A DNA stretch of 64,000 bases from Paraclostridium ghonii (GTDB lineage: Bacteria > Bacillota > Clostridia > Peptostreptococcales > Peptostreptococcaceae), in NCBI RefSeq assembly GCF_030815085.1, contig NZ_JAUSWG010000001.1, one strand, 5' to 3'. How positions within the stretch are numbered: the first letter of the stretch is position 1; every line of letters starts with the position of its first letter. Both the position numbers and the translations under genes were made by a program. Under the pieces are notes generated by a model. It searched no databases and was not told where the DNA came from. It saw only the letters and a program-made list of their open reading frames with translations. Positions 17,758-26,226 of the stretch are shown piece by piece.

Positions 17758-18531
17758 ATGCAAATAAATAAAGTTGAAATCTGTGGAGTAAATACCTCTG
17801 AGTTACCCGTTCTTAAAAATAATCAAATGACAGAACTCCTTATTAAAATAAAAAATGGAGATGAAGAAGCTAGACAAGAATTTGTAAGAGGAAACCTAAG
17901 ATTGGTTTTAAGTGTAATTCAAAAGTTTAATAACAGAGGCGAAAATATTGACGATTTATTTCAAATAGGTTGTATAGGACTTATAAAGGCAATTGATAAT
18001 TTTGACTTAAGTCAAAATGTAAGGTTTTCAACTTATGCAGTCCCTATGATTATAGGAGAGATAAGGAGGTATCTAAGAGATAATAATCCTATAAGGGTGA
18101 GTAGGTCCTTAAAAGACATTGCATACAAGGCTCTTCAAGTAAGAGAGAGATTGGTAAGATCTAATTCTAAGGAACCGACTGTTTCGGAAATAGCTAAAGA
18201 GTTAGAACTGGATGTTGAAGATGTGGTAATGGCTTTAGACGCTATTCAAGATCCTATATCATTATTTGACCCTGTATATCAAGACAATGGAGATGCTATA
18301 TTTGTAATGGACCAAGTTCAGGACAAAAAAGATACAGACGAAAATTGGTTACAAGAAATAGCACTTAAAGAAGCTATAAAAAAATTAAATGGTAGAGAGC
18401 GATTGGTTTTAGATTTAAGATTTTATAAAGGTAGAACTCAGATTGAAGTTGCTGATGAGATTGGTATTTCTCAAGCACAAGTTTCTAGAATAGAAAAAAA
18501 TGCTTTGAAAAATATGAGGAAGTATATATAA
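17758..18531 (+). CDS. sigG: Sporulation sigma factor sigma-G
   Basis: Late forespore sigma factor. The 257 aa include the N-terminal KVEICGVNTSELPVL segment typical of sigma-G, region 2 (DDLFQIGCIGLIKAIDNF, FSTYAVPMIIGEIRRYLRDN), region 3, and region 4 with EVADEIGISQAQVSRIEK. sigE-sigG synteny is conserved in the group. The 89-bp gap to sigE may hold its own forespore promoter, but I could not find a convincing sigma-F or sigma-G site. Its stop lies in a strong terminator. Confidence 0.97.
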   Translation: MQINKVEICGVNTSELPVLKNNQMTELLIKIKNGDEEARQEFVRGNLRLVLSVIQKFNNRGENIDDLFQIGCIGLIKAIDNFDLSQNVRFSTYAVPMIIGEIRRYLRDNNPIRVSRSLKDIAYKALQVRERLVRSNSKEPTVSEIAKELELDVEDVVMALDAIQDPISLFDPVYQDNGDAIFVMDQVQDKKDTDENWLQEIALKEAIKKLNGRERLVLDLRFYKGRTQIEVADEIGISQAQVSRIEKNALKNMRKYI

Positions 18532-18570
18532 AAAATATGCAAAAGTAATATTACTTTTGCATATTTTTTT
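18530..18570. terminator. Long palindromic terminator after sigG
   Basis: Perfect 20-bp arms meet without a loop (18530-18549 and 18550-18569), centred on GTAATATTAC and ending in a T run. It separates the sporulation operon from the agr cassette. Confidence 0.85.
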
Positions 18571-18583
18571 TAATTTGTTCATA

Positions 18584-18624
18584 ATAGCATAGTAATTGTA
18601 AAAAAATGTAAATTATGCTATAAT
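18584..18624 (+). promoter_or_regulatory. Sigma-A promoter with a flanking inverted repeat for the agr cassette
   Basis: TTGTAA (18596-18601) and TATAAT (18619-18624) are 17 bp apart, with TGC before the -10 (extended -10). An exact 8-bp inverted repeat, ATAGCATA at 18584-18591 and TATGCTAT at 18614-18621, brackets the -35 and overlaps the -10, so it may be an operator. Confidence 0.7.
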
Positions 18625-18660
18625 TCATGGTGGATAATATTAGTGAAGAGGGAGAAATGA

Positions 18661-19122
18661 ATGTTGAATTCATCATTATCATATTTAATAATCAGAAGCT
18701 TTCCAGAATGTATTTTGTTAGTTTTAGCTGGATACATTTTATTTGACTTAAAAATAAAATTAACAAATCTTGTAAAAAAATCTTTATTTTTTTTGATTGT
18801 ATTAACATGTATAAGAATGATGCCTATAAGTTTTGGTATACATACAATATTTAGTATGTTTATAATAGGAATAATTTTTTATAAATTTGAAAATCAGCAG
18901 ATTATACCAACTATACTTAATGTATCTAAGATTTATATATGCTTAGCTATGAGTGAAGCTATATATATGGTTATTGCTAATGCGATTTTAAAAATACCAA
19001 CAGAAGTACTAACTAATAATACCAGTATAAATAGTGCTATATTATCACTTCCATCATTACTAATATTTATTTTATTGATTGTTGTATTAAATTTGATAAC
19101 TAAAAAAATAAGTAAAATTTAA
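18661..19122 (+). CDS. AgrC-like membrane domain protein without a kinase
   Basis: A 153-aa protein with about five hydrophobic spans (near 8-28, 40-57, 63-78, 88-110 and 128-148). The FPECILLVLAGYILFDLK start and the RMMPISFGIHT segment resemble the N-terminal sensor domain of clostridial AgrC-like GHKL kinases. The protein ends after the membrane part. Only 21 bp separate it from agrB, so no kinase domain has been lost by a local frameshift. It may bind the peptide or help its export; either role is inference. It is the first gene after the cassette promoter. Confidence 0.6.
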   Translation: MLNSSLSYLIIRSFPECILLVLAGYILFDLKIKLTNLVKKSLFFLIVLTCIRMMPISFGIHTIFSMFIIGIIFYKFENQQIIPTILNVSKIYICLAMSEAIYMVIANAILKIPTEVLTNNTSINSAILSLPSLLIFILLIVVLNLITKKISKI

Positions 19123-19143
19123 TATATATAGGGGGGGAGAGCT

Positions 19144-19785
19144 ATGGCTGTAATAGAAAATATTTCTTATAACATTTCAAATAATATAGGGAGTAAAGCA
19201 AAGAAGACTAAAGAAGAAATAGAGATTATGAATTATGGATTATTTATGTGTATACATACAGTAGTAGCTTTTTTATTAACGATTTTAGTGGGTATAATCA
19301 TAGGTAAAGCTATAGAAGTTGTGATAATAACTATTGTTGCATCTAGTTTGAAAAAGTTTTCAGGGGGTGTGCATGCAACTTCTCCAAATAAATGTATAAT
19401 AATAGGGATTATAACAACACTGATTTTCACATACATTTCAGTTTTATTTAACAAATATGGGGGTTATAGTTTTATATATGTTTTCAGTATAGTAAGTATC
19501 ATATCATGCTATTATATTTTTTATAAAAAAGCACCTGTGGGAACAAAAAATAAGCCTTTAAAAAAAGAGTCTACAAGAAAAAAACTTAGAAAAAAATTAT
19601 TTAAAAGGCTGAATATTTATATTTTAATAATAATTTTACTTTTTATATTTATGGGAATTAATTTTTTGAATTACGATATGGCTATGCTTGTGTATTGTAT
19701 AATATTGGGGATTATTCTACAAGCTATAGCAATAACTAAGTTAGGAGAAACAATTATATTAAAATTAGATTGTTTTCTTAAATAA
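19144..19785 (+). CDS. agrB: AgrB-like cysteine protease for autoinducing peptide maturation
   Basis: Membrane endopeptidase that cuts the AgrD propeptide and helps form the thiolactone ring. The 213-aa protein has a charged N-terminus, about five to six spans, and the catalytic pair H77 and C84 in KKFSGGVHATSPNKC, numbered as in the S. aureus enzyme. A basic loop (KNKPLKKESTRKKLRKK) lies near 135-155. Start is ATG after GGGGGGGAGAG. The substrate gene agrD follows 21 bp downstream. No agrC kinase or LytTR-type agrA is in the window. Confidence 0.93.
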   Translation: MAVIENISYNISNNIGSKAKKTKEEIEIMNYGLFMCIHTVVAFLLTILVGIIIGKAIEVVIITIVASSLKKFSGGVHATSPNKCIIIGIITTLIFTYISVLFNKYGGYSFIYVFSIVSIISCYYIFYKKAPVGTKNKPLKKESTRKKLRKKLFKRLNIYILIIILLFIFMGINFLNYDMAMLVYCIILGIILQAIAITKLGETIILKLDCFLK

Positions 19786-19806
19786 ATATTCAAGGGGGGA
19801 TTATTT

Positions 19807-19926
19807 ATGAACTTTTTATCAAACTTATTCTCAGATTTTATAATGAATTTAGGAAGTGGGGCATCCACAATGTGTTCTCTGATATTTTTTGAACCAGAAA
19901 TGCCAAAATCATTAAGAGAAGAATAA
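19807..19926 (+). CDS. agrD: AgrD-like autoinducing peptide precursor (39 aa)
   Basis: This small ORF has a strong GGGGGGATT site. It fits the AgrD plan in order: an amphipathic N-terminus (MNFLSNLFSDFIMNLG), a core with the single cysteine C23, and an acidic tail FEPEMPKSLREE with the conserved P-x-x-P. In clostridial AgrD proteins the ring is Cys plus four residues ending just before x-x-P. By that rule the predicted thiolactone ring is C23-S-L-I-F27, cut before F28. The length of the exocyclic tail (within GSGASTM) cannot be read from sequence. Confidence 0.88.
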   Translation: MNFLSNLFSDFIMNLGSGASTMCSLIFFEPEMPKSLREE

Positions 19927-19930
19927 TTTT

Positions 19931-19964
19931 AATAAACCATAAGGATGTATCCTTATGGTTTATT
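19931..19964. terminator. Stem-loop between agrD and the GGDEF/HD-GYP gene
   Basis: A perfect 16-bp stem (19931-19946 and 19949-19964) with a 2-nt loop has only a weak T tract. It probably reduces, but may not stop, readthrough into the next gene. Confidence 0.65.
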
Positions 19965-19992
19965 AATTAAAAGGGGGATTTAGGAGAAAAGC

Positions 19993-21678
19993 ATGAATGA
20001 GTTTGAAAATATAAGGAATAAAAAACTGTTTGAGATATTAGCTACAATAAAGGTTATATATATGCTTTTAGGTATGGTTGCTATGATAAGTTCTTATACA
20101 ACAATAAAAAGTTATAATTACGTTTTATTTTGTATATATATAGTTGCAATAATAATACTTGTTATAGTTTATTTTATATGGTTATCGAAGAGACAATATA
20201 AGATTGTTGATAATCCAGCAAAATCTAGAGATAATATAGAAACAATTTTATTAATGTTAATATGCACAGTTATAATAATGTCAACAGGAAAAGAAGAAAG
20301 TCCTTATAAATTTCTATATATTTTTATAATAATAATAGCTGCAATACAATTTGGAAGAAATTATGCCATGATTGTATCTATAGTTTGTTCTGCTTTGGTT
20401 TGTGGTGTAGATATACTTTCGATACAATTTGGAACTCACCTTCAAGAACCTGCTAAAGAGTTAATTACGAATTATTTTCAAATTGATATAGTTATAGTAA
20501 GTGCATTTTTTGTAACCTCATGGATACTAGGCATGTACGTAAATATTGAAAAAGAACATAGTAAAGAACTTCAAAACTTAGCTAATGTAGATGAATTAAC
20601 AGGATTATATAATCATAGATACTTCCAGGAATCTTTAGAAACTTTAATGGAATGTGCTGATAATGAAAACACTTCTATATCAATGCTTTTTATGGATATT
20701 GATTATTTTAAAAATTATAATGATATAAATGGCCATCAAGCAGGTGATGTTGTTTTAAAAGATGTAGGGCAGATATTAAAAGAAAGTGTAAGGGAGAATG
20801 ATATTGTTGCAAGATATGGAGGAGAAGAATTTGCGGTAATACTTCCAAATACTATAGAAGAAGAGGCTATAAGTGTAGGAGAAAGAATTAGGACTAATAT
20901 AGAAAACACATATTTTTATGGGCAAGAAAATCAACCAAATAAAAATATGACTATATCAATAGGCGTATCGTCATATCCTCTAAGAGCGAGTAATAAACAC
21001 CAGTTTATAAATACTGCAGATGATGCACTTTATAGAGCAAAATCACTTAATAAGAATAGAGTAGAGGTATATTATAGTGTTTTAGAAGAAATTTCAGATC
21101 ATATATATATAGATAAAGAAACAGCTAAGTCATTAAAAAGGCTTATAAATATGATAAATAAAAAAGATAGATATACATATGGGCACACAGAAAGAGTAGC
21201 AATTTACTTAGGTTGGTTTTCCAACTATTTAAAATTAACTGAAAAGGATAAGTTAAGCTTAAAATTAGCAGCTTATCTTCATGATATAGGAAAAATTGAA
21301 ATTCCAGAAGAAGTTTTAAACAAAAAAGGAAGTCTTACAGATTCAGAATATGAGATGTTAAAACAACATCCCCAGTTAGGGATATCTTTGATAAAACATA
21401 TTAAAGCTTTTGAAGAGTTGCTGCCAGCTATAAAACATCACCATGAAAGATATGATGGAAGAGGCTACCCTGATAACCTAAGAGGAGAAGATATTCCTTA
21501 TTTAGCAAGAATTATATCTATAGCAGATAGTTTTGATGCAATGACATCTCATAGGCCATATAATACTAGAAAAGGTCATAAAGAAGCTATAAAAGAACTA
21601 AAGCGATGTTCAGGAAGTCAGTTTGATCCTATACTGGTAGAAAAATTTATAAGTATGATAGAATTAAAAAATAATTAA
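19993..21678 (+). CDS. Membrane GGDEF / HD-GYP cyclic-di-GMP protein
   Basis: A 561-aa protein with about five membrane spans in the first 190 residues, a GGDEF diguanylate cyclase domain (NVDELTGLYNHRYF, then GGEEF at 276-280), and a C-terminal HD-GYP phosphodiesterase domain (H430-D431 in LHDIGK, then HHERYDGRGYP). Both active sites look intact, so it may make and also degrade c-di-GMP. An RxxD inhibitory site before GGEEF is not obvious. It follows agrBD with the same orientation; a functional link is possible but not shown. Confidence 0.92.
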   Translation: MNEFENIRNKKLFEILATIKVIYMLLGMVAMISSYTTIKSYNYVLFCIYIVAIIILVIVYFIWLSKRQYKIVDNPAKSRDNIETILLMLICTVIIMSTGKEESPYKFLYIFIIIIAAIQFGRNYAMIVSIVCSALVCGVDILSIQFGTHLQEPAKELITNYFQIDIVIVSAFFVTSWILGMYVNIEKEHSKELQNLANVDELTGLYNHRYFQESLETLMECADNENTSISMLFMDIDYFKNYNDINGHQAGDVVLKDVGQILKESVRENDIVARYGGEEFAVILPNTIEEEAISVGERIRTNIENTYFYGQENQPNKNMTISIGVSSYPLRASNKHQFINTADDALYRAKSLNKNRVEVYYSVLEEISDHIYIDKETAKSLKRLINMINKKDRYTYGHTERVAIYLGWFSNYLKLTEKDKLSLKLAAYLHDIGKIEIPEEVLNKKGSLTDSEYEMLKQHPQLGISLIKHIKAFEELLPAIKHHHERYDGRGYPDNLRGEDIPYLARIISIADSFDAMTSHRPYNTRKGHKEAIKELKRCSGSQFDPILVEKFISMIELKNN

Positions 21679-21704
21679 AAATGGCCGATATGGTCATTTT
21701 TTTT
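21677..21704 (+). terminator. Terminator after the GGDEF/HD-GYP gene
   Basis: AAAAATGGCC and GGTCATTTTT pair with one G-T wobble and run into T residues, overlapping the stop codon. Confidence 0.75.
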
Positions 21705-21747
21705 AATTCTTGTACATATTTATTTTTAAGAGGAGGTAGATTATAAT

Positions 21748-22011
21748 ATGATTAGAATTTCTGATATAATGGATAAAGAAGTAATAAATGTAAAAAATGG
21801 TAAGAGAATGGGCTTTATTACAGATATAGAGATGGATACTAATGAAGGAAAGATATTATCATTTACAATTGAAGGCGATGGAGGCGTAAACTTTTTTTCT
21901 AGAAATTGTGACGGACAAGTTGTTTTTTGGAATGATATAATAAAAATAGGATGTGATACAATTATAGTTAACCAAGGTAACGATCATAGTTTAGATGAGT
22001 TTAATATATAA
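21748..22011 (+). CDS. YlmC/YmxH-family PRC-barrel sporulation protein
   Basis: An 87-aa single PRC-barrel domain (ISDIMDKEVINVKNGKRMGF then ITDIEMDTNEGKI). Family members are conserved next to sigG and nrdR in clostridia and are often annotated as sporulation proteins, but their biochemical role is unknown. Start ATG follows AGAGGAGG. The next gene, nrdR, is 28 bp away. In related genomes this gene usually lies directly after sigG; here the agr cassette lies in between. Confidence 0.85.
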   Translation: MIRISDIMDKEVINVKNGKRMGFITDIEMDTNEGKILSFTIEGDGGVNFFSRNCDGQVVFWNDIIKIGCDTIIVNQGNDHSLDEFNI

Positions 22012-22039
22012 AGACAGAAGAAAAAAGGAGGGATAGACT

Positions 22040-22495
22040 TTGTTATGTCCTTACTGCAACTATAAAGAATCAAAGGTAATTGATTCAAGACATACGGATA
22101 GTCAATCTATAAGAAGACGAAGAGAATGTGAATCTTGTAAAAAAAGATTTACTACATACGAGAAAATAGAATTAACACCAGTAATGGTTATAAAAAAAGA
22201 CAATAGTAGAGAATATTTCGATAGAAATAAAATTAAAAATGGAATATTAAAGTCTTCAGAAAAAAGACCTGTTTCCATAGAACAAGTTGAAGAAATAATC
22301 CATTACATAGAAAATGAAATAAATAAAGCTTATTTATCTGAAATAGAAAGCAAGAAGATAGGTGAGATGGTAATGGATAAGTTAAAAGATGTGGATGAAG
22401 TATCTTATGTAAGGTTTGCATCAGTATATAGACAATTTAAAGATATCAATACATTTGTAAAAGAACTAAAAAATATACTAACAGAAAAAAGGTGA
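22040..22495 (+). CDS. nrdR: Transcriptional repressor of ribonucleotide reductase
   Basis: NrdR binds NrdR boxes and represses nrd operons when loaded with dATP/ATP. The 151-aa protein has an N-terminal zinc ribbon (C3, C6, C30, C33) followed by an ATP-cone domain (MVIKKDNSREYFDRNKIKNG). The start is TTG, placed 7 nt after AAAGGAGGG; it gives the usual short lead before CPYC. No nrd gene is in the window. The end overlaps or abuts pgeF. Confidence 0.96.
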   Translation: MLCPYCNYKESKVIDSRHTDSQSIRRRRECESCKKRFTTYEKIELTPVMVIKKDNSREYFDRNKIKNGILKSSEKRPVSIEQVEEIIHYIENEINKAYLSEIESKKIGEMVMDKLKDVDEVSYVRFASVYRQFKDINTFVKELKNILTEKR

Positions 22496-22500
22496 TAAGT

Positions 22501-23211
22501 ATGACTAACTATATAAGATTTGAAGAATTGGATAAAAAATGTGATTTTGTAAACTTAGTCTTTTCTAACATAAATGTTGATATGACATCAAAGACTGATA
22601 GAGAGAAACTTTGCAAAGAGTTAAATATGAATTTTAAAAATTTAACAAACAATAAACAAACTCACTCAGACATAGTAAATATAATTGAATCCGAGGGTAT
22701 AGGGAAGATAAAAGAAGGCGATGCTTTAATTACAAAGTTAAGAAAAACTCCATTACTAATTTTTGTTGCAGATTGTGTTCCTATAGCAATTATAGACCCT
22801 AAACATGAAGCTGTAGCACTTTGCCATGCAGGATGGAGAGGTACATATTCAAAAATAACTCGAAAATCTATTGAAAATATGGAAAAGTTATATGATACAA
22901 ATCCTAAAGATTTACTATGTGTATTGGGACCTTCAATAGGACCTTGCTGTTATGAGGTGTCAAAAGATTTAATTGAAAAATTTAACACAATTATTACAAA
23001 TAGCGATGAAAAATTTTATATAATTAAAGAAAACAAGTACTATCTAGATTTATGGAAAGTAAATGAATTAATATTAACAAGTTGTGGTGTGAAAAAAGAA
23101 AATATAGTTAATTTAAACATATGCACTAGTTGTAATAGTAATAAGTTTCATTCATATAGAAAGCACAATCAAACAACAAAGAGGCTAGGTATGATACTTG
23201 AAATAAAGTAG
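22501..23211 (+). CDS. pgeF: Peptidoglycan editing factor / YlmD-family laccase-domain protein
   Basis: A 236-aa protein of the PgeF/YlmD/YfiH family. Members act on purine nucleosides, and in E. coli remove wrongly incorporated amino acids from murein precursors. Conserved metal-site motifs are CHAGWRGT near 102 and GPSIGPCCYEV near 143, with a late CTSCNSNKFHSYR segment. I use ATG 22501, with AAAGGTGAT 6 nt upstream, rather than the GTG nine bases earlier, which sits inside that ribosome site. Confidence 0.9.
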   Translation: MTNYIRFEELDKKCDFVNLVFSNINVDMTSKTDREKLCKELNMNFKNLTNNKQTHSDIVNIIESEGIGKIKEGDALITKLRKTPLLIFVADCVPIAIIDPKHEAVALCHAGWRGTYSKITRKSIENMEKLYDTNPKDLLCVLGPSIGPCCYEVSKDLIEKFNTIITNSDEKFYIIKENKYYLDLWKVNELILTSCGVKKENIVNLNICTSCNSNKFHSYRKHNQTTKRLGMILEIK

Positions 23212-23228
23212 AGAGGGGCTAACTTAAG

Positions 23229-23921
23229 ATGAAAACTAAAGTGCTAGTTATAGATGATGAGAAACATATTGTGGAGCTTTTAAAATTCAACTTAGAAACT
23301 ATGGAGTATGAAGTTCATTACTCGTATGATGGATTTGATGGATTTATAAAAGCAAAAGAAATAATGCCAGATTTAATATTATTAGATTGGATGTTACCTA
23401 ATATAAGTGGTATAGATCTTTTAAAGAAAATTAGAAGTGATAAAGATTTAAAAAATACACCTGTAATAATGTTAACTGCGAAAAATATTGAAAATGATAA
23501 GGTAGAAGGTTTAGATTCAGGAGCCGATGACTATATAACAAAGCCATTTAGTGTAAAAGAATTATTAGCTAGAAGCAATTCTGTGTTAAGAAGGTACAAT
23601 GCTAATAATGAAAATTATGACAAAATCATATTAAGCATAGGAAATCTAAAAGTAGATTTACAAAAACATGAGGTAATCAAAGGCAATGTAAAAATAGATT
23701 TAACACTTAAAGAATTTGAATTATTACGATTACTATTAGAAAATAAAGGAAAAGTTTTATCTAGAAATTATTTATTAGATAAAATATGGGGATATGAATA
23801 TTATGGAGAAACAAGAACTGTAGATGTTCATATAAGGTATCTAAGAAAGAAAATAGAAGGAAATAGTGAAGATGAAAAATACATAGAAACTATTAGAGGA
23901 ATAGGGTACAAAATAGATTAA
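23229..23921 (+). CDS. PhoB/PhoP-type (OmpR-family) response regulator
   Basis: A 230-aa regulator: receiver domain with D9-D10, phosphorylation site D53 (LLDWMLP) and the conserved lysine in TKPFS near 103; then a winged-helix DNA-binding domain from about 130 (LTLKEFELLRLLLENKGKV, TVDVHIRYLRKKI). It is 13 bp upstream of its likely kinase partner. Similarity to PhoB/PhoP/WalR is general, so the target genes are unknown. No phosphate transport genes are nearby. Confidence 0.93.
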   Translation: MKTKVLVIDDEKHIVELLKFNLETMEYEVHYSYDGFDGFIKAKEIMPDLILLDWMLPNISGIDLLKKIRSDKDLKNTPVIMLTAKNIENDKVEGLDSGADDYITKPFSVKELLARSNSVLRRYNANNENYDKIILSIGNLKVDLQKHEVIKGNVKIDLTLKEFELLRLLLENKGKVLSRNYLLDKIWGYEYYGETRTVDVHIRYLRKKIEGNSEDEKYIETIRGIGYKID

Positions 23922-23934
23922 GGGGCGTTTTAAT

Positions 23935-25221
23935 ATGGATAAGATAAGCATATATTTTTTAATTGTTTTACTATCTATTATAGTTTCTATAATTTCAATA
24001 AGATATGCTATAAATTTAAGAAATTATTTGAAAGAATTTATAGCTGTTTCAAAAAAAATAACTAACAAAGAATTCCATGCAAAAATAAACATATCAGCAA
24101 AAGGAGAATTAGGGCAACTAGTTGACAATTTTAATGATATGATAGATACAATAGATAATACTATTCAAGAAGTTCAATATAAAAATTTGCAATTAAAGTC
24201 TATTGTAAAAAGTATATCACATGGTATTTTAGCTATTGATATAAATGGAAATGTTTTATTGATAAATGAAGAAGCAAAAAAAATAATAAAAAGTGATGGA
24301 AGTGAAATTATAGAAGGTAAGAACATACATCACGTTATAAAAGATTATAAAATATTAAATGAAATTTCTAAATTTATAGGATCAAAGAAAACTGAGATGA
24401 AAGAAATTACAAATGATGAAGATATAGTATATAATATAAAACTAGATCCAATATATCTTCAAAGTAGTAATAATGTAATAATTGGTTCTATAATAAACAT
24501 AGAAAATATAACTGAAAGAGTAAAACTAGAAAACATGAGAAGTGATTTCGTTGCAAATGTAACTCATGAACTAAAAACACCACTTACATCTATAAGTGGA
24601 TTTGTAGAAACTCTTAGAATAAATGAAAATATAGATAAAAAAATGAGAGATAGGTTTTTAGGAATAATTGAAACTGAATCGGATAGATTGAAAAGACTGA
24701 TAGATGATATATTGCTTCTTTCGTTTATAGAAAATAAAGATACTATAGAATTTGAAAAAATAGATGTACTTAATATATTTAAAGAAGCGTATGAGTTAAC
24801 TATTAATTCTGCTAAATCAAAAAATATTGAATTAAGATATAAATTTGATGATGATAATATTTTAATTAATTCTAACCGTGATTATATAAAACAAATATTT
24901 TTAAATTTAATAGATAATGCTATAAAGTACACTCCTGATGGAGGGTTTGTAGAAACTGTTGTATATGAAAATGAAGATGAAATATATATAAAAGTTGTAG
25001 ATAATGGAATTGGTATATCAAAAGAAGATAAAGATAGAATATTTGAAAGGTTTTATAGAGTTGATAAGGCAAGAAGTAAAGATGTAGGAGGTACAGGTTT
25101 AGGTCTTGCTATAGTAAAACATATTATTAAGTCTTTAAACGGAACTATAAGTATAAAAAGTGAATTAAATGTAGGGACTGAATTTACAGTTACTATACCT
25201 AAAAAAAATTTCCTTAATTAA
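23935..25221 (+). CDS. PhoR/WalK-like sensor histidine kinase without an ectodomain
   Basis: A 428-aa kinase with one N-terminal membrane helix (about 4-26), a HAMP-like linker (about 27-75), a PAS domain (about 85-195), HisKA with H211 in THELKTPL, and a HATPase domain (NLIDNAIKYT, DNGIGIS, GGTGLGLAI). Related PhoR and WalK proteins usually have two spans and an extracellular domain; here only one helix is present, so sensing is probably intracellular or through partners. It forms a pair with the preceding response regulator and ends in a terminator. Confidence 0.93.
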   Translation: MDKISIYFLIVLLSIIVSIISIRYAINLRNYLKEFIAVSKKITNKEFHAKINISAKGELGQLVDNFNDMIDTIDNTIQEVQYKNLQLKSIVKSISHGILAIDINGNVLLINEEAKKIIKSDGSEIIEGKNIHHVIKDYKILNEISKFIGSKKTEMKEITNDEDIVYNIKLDPIYLQSSNNVIIGSIINIENITERVKLENMRSDFVANVTHELKTPLTSISGFVETLRINENIDKKMRDRFLGIIETESDRLKRLIDDILLLSFIENKDTIEFEKIDVLNIFKEAYELTINSAKSKNIELRYKFDDDNILINSNRDYIKQIFLNLIDNAIKYTPDGGFVETVVYENEDEIYIKVVDNGIGISKEDKDRIFERFYRVDKARSKDVGGTGLGLAIVKHIIKSLNGTISIKSELNVGTEFTVTIPKKNFLN

Positions 25222-25234
25222 GGAAATTTTTTTT
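25201..25234. terminator. Palindromic terminator overlapping the kinase stop
   Basis: Perfect 17-bp arms with no loop (A8, then TTTCCTTAA and its complement). The A and T tracts on both sides make it competent on both strands. The stop codon lies inside. Confidence 0.9.
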
Positions 25235-25282
25235 GCTTTTTTGCACACAATAAATGTAGTGAAAACCAAAGGAGGAAAATAT

Positions 25283-26209
25283 ATGGATGATGCTACATTA
25301 TTTAGACGTGCATTTGGGGTAGCTATAGTTTTAGGTGTTATATCCAGACTTATAGTATTGAGAATAATAAACAAGCAACAACCTACGCTACCACAAGATT
25401 ATATAGAGCAACTTATATTATCATTTATTGCATCTTCACTTGGAGCGATAGCCTTACCTGCGTTATTAGATAAAGAATTTGCAGCACTTACTTTTTTAGC
25501 AGTAGGAATACAACAATTTCAAGAAGTAGCCAGTGAAGAAGAAATAACATTAACAAATCTAGAATCAGATGAGTTAGTTAAAAAAGGTAAAACCTATGTT
25601 AGTGACATAGCGAAAAGTTATGAAGTTAGAAATTATTTAAGTATATTTTCATCATTAGCTGCTTCAATAGCTTTTATAACAACATTTAACACATTTGGAG
25701 TTAATTTTATAATGTGTACTATATCATCAATCATAGCAGCTGCTATAGTAGGATATATATTTAAAAAAATATTATCTAACAAAAGTTTAGAGGATATTGT
25801 TGATGTAGAAGTAGTGCCTATAGAGTTTGATGGACCATTACTAAAAGTAGGTGGTGTGGTTTTAACTAATATAGGACTAGAATCCTCTAAACAGAAGTAT
25901 TTGGAAAAGGGTATAGGCCTTAAGGTTATCCCAAAGGATATGGTTTCAGCAGGGATAATAGGTGATCCAGCTCAGCAACAAGTTATGCTTCATAATGTAT
26001 ACATACATATGGGAATAGATAGAGATGTTGATGAACCTGAGTTTGTACCTATAGCAAGAACTAACCCTCAAGATAAATCTGTAAATTTTGGATATATACC
26101 ACTTGTTAAAGATAAAGATTTAACAGTAGAAGCTATAAAAAGTACACCTATATTAGATAGCTCAAAAGGAAATAACAATGCATATAGGAAGAGAAATAAA
26201 AATAAATAA
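25283..26209 (+). CDS. YIEGIA-family membrane protein (copy 1)
   Basis: A 308-aa protein with about four membrane spans in the first 170 residues, then a soluble part with FDGPLLKVGGVVLTNIGLES and YLEKGIGLKVIPKD, the motif for which the family is named. YIEGIA proteins occur in spore formers and their function is not established. I start at ATG 25283 after AAAGGAGG; an upstream TTG at 25241 lacks a ribosome site. A paralogue follows 17 bp later, and the small partner protein after that. Confidence 0.85.
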   Translation: MDDATLFRRAFGVAIVLGVISRLIVLRIINKQQPTLPQDYIEQLILSFIASSLGAIALPALLDKEFAALTFLAVGIQQFQEVASEEEITLTNLESDELVKKGKTYVSDIAKSYEVRNYLSIFSSLAASIAFITTFNTFGVNFIMCTISSIIAAAIVGYIFKKILSNKSLEDIVDVEVVPIEFDGPLLKVGGVVLTNIGLESSKQKYLEKGIGLKVIPKDMVSAGIIGDPAQQQVMLHNVYIHMGIDRDVDEPEFVPIARTNPQDKSVNFGYIPLVKDKDLTVEAIKSTPILDSSKGNNNAYRKRNKNK

Positions 26210-26226
26210 TCTCAAGGGGTGAGTAA

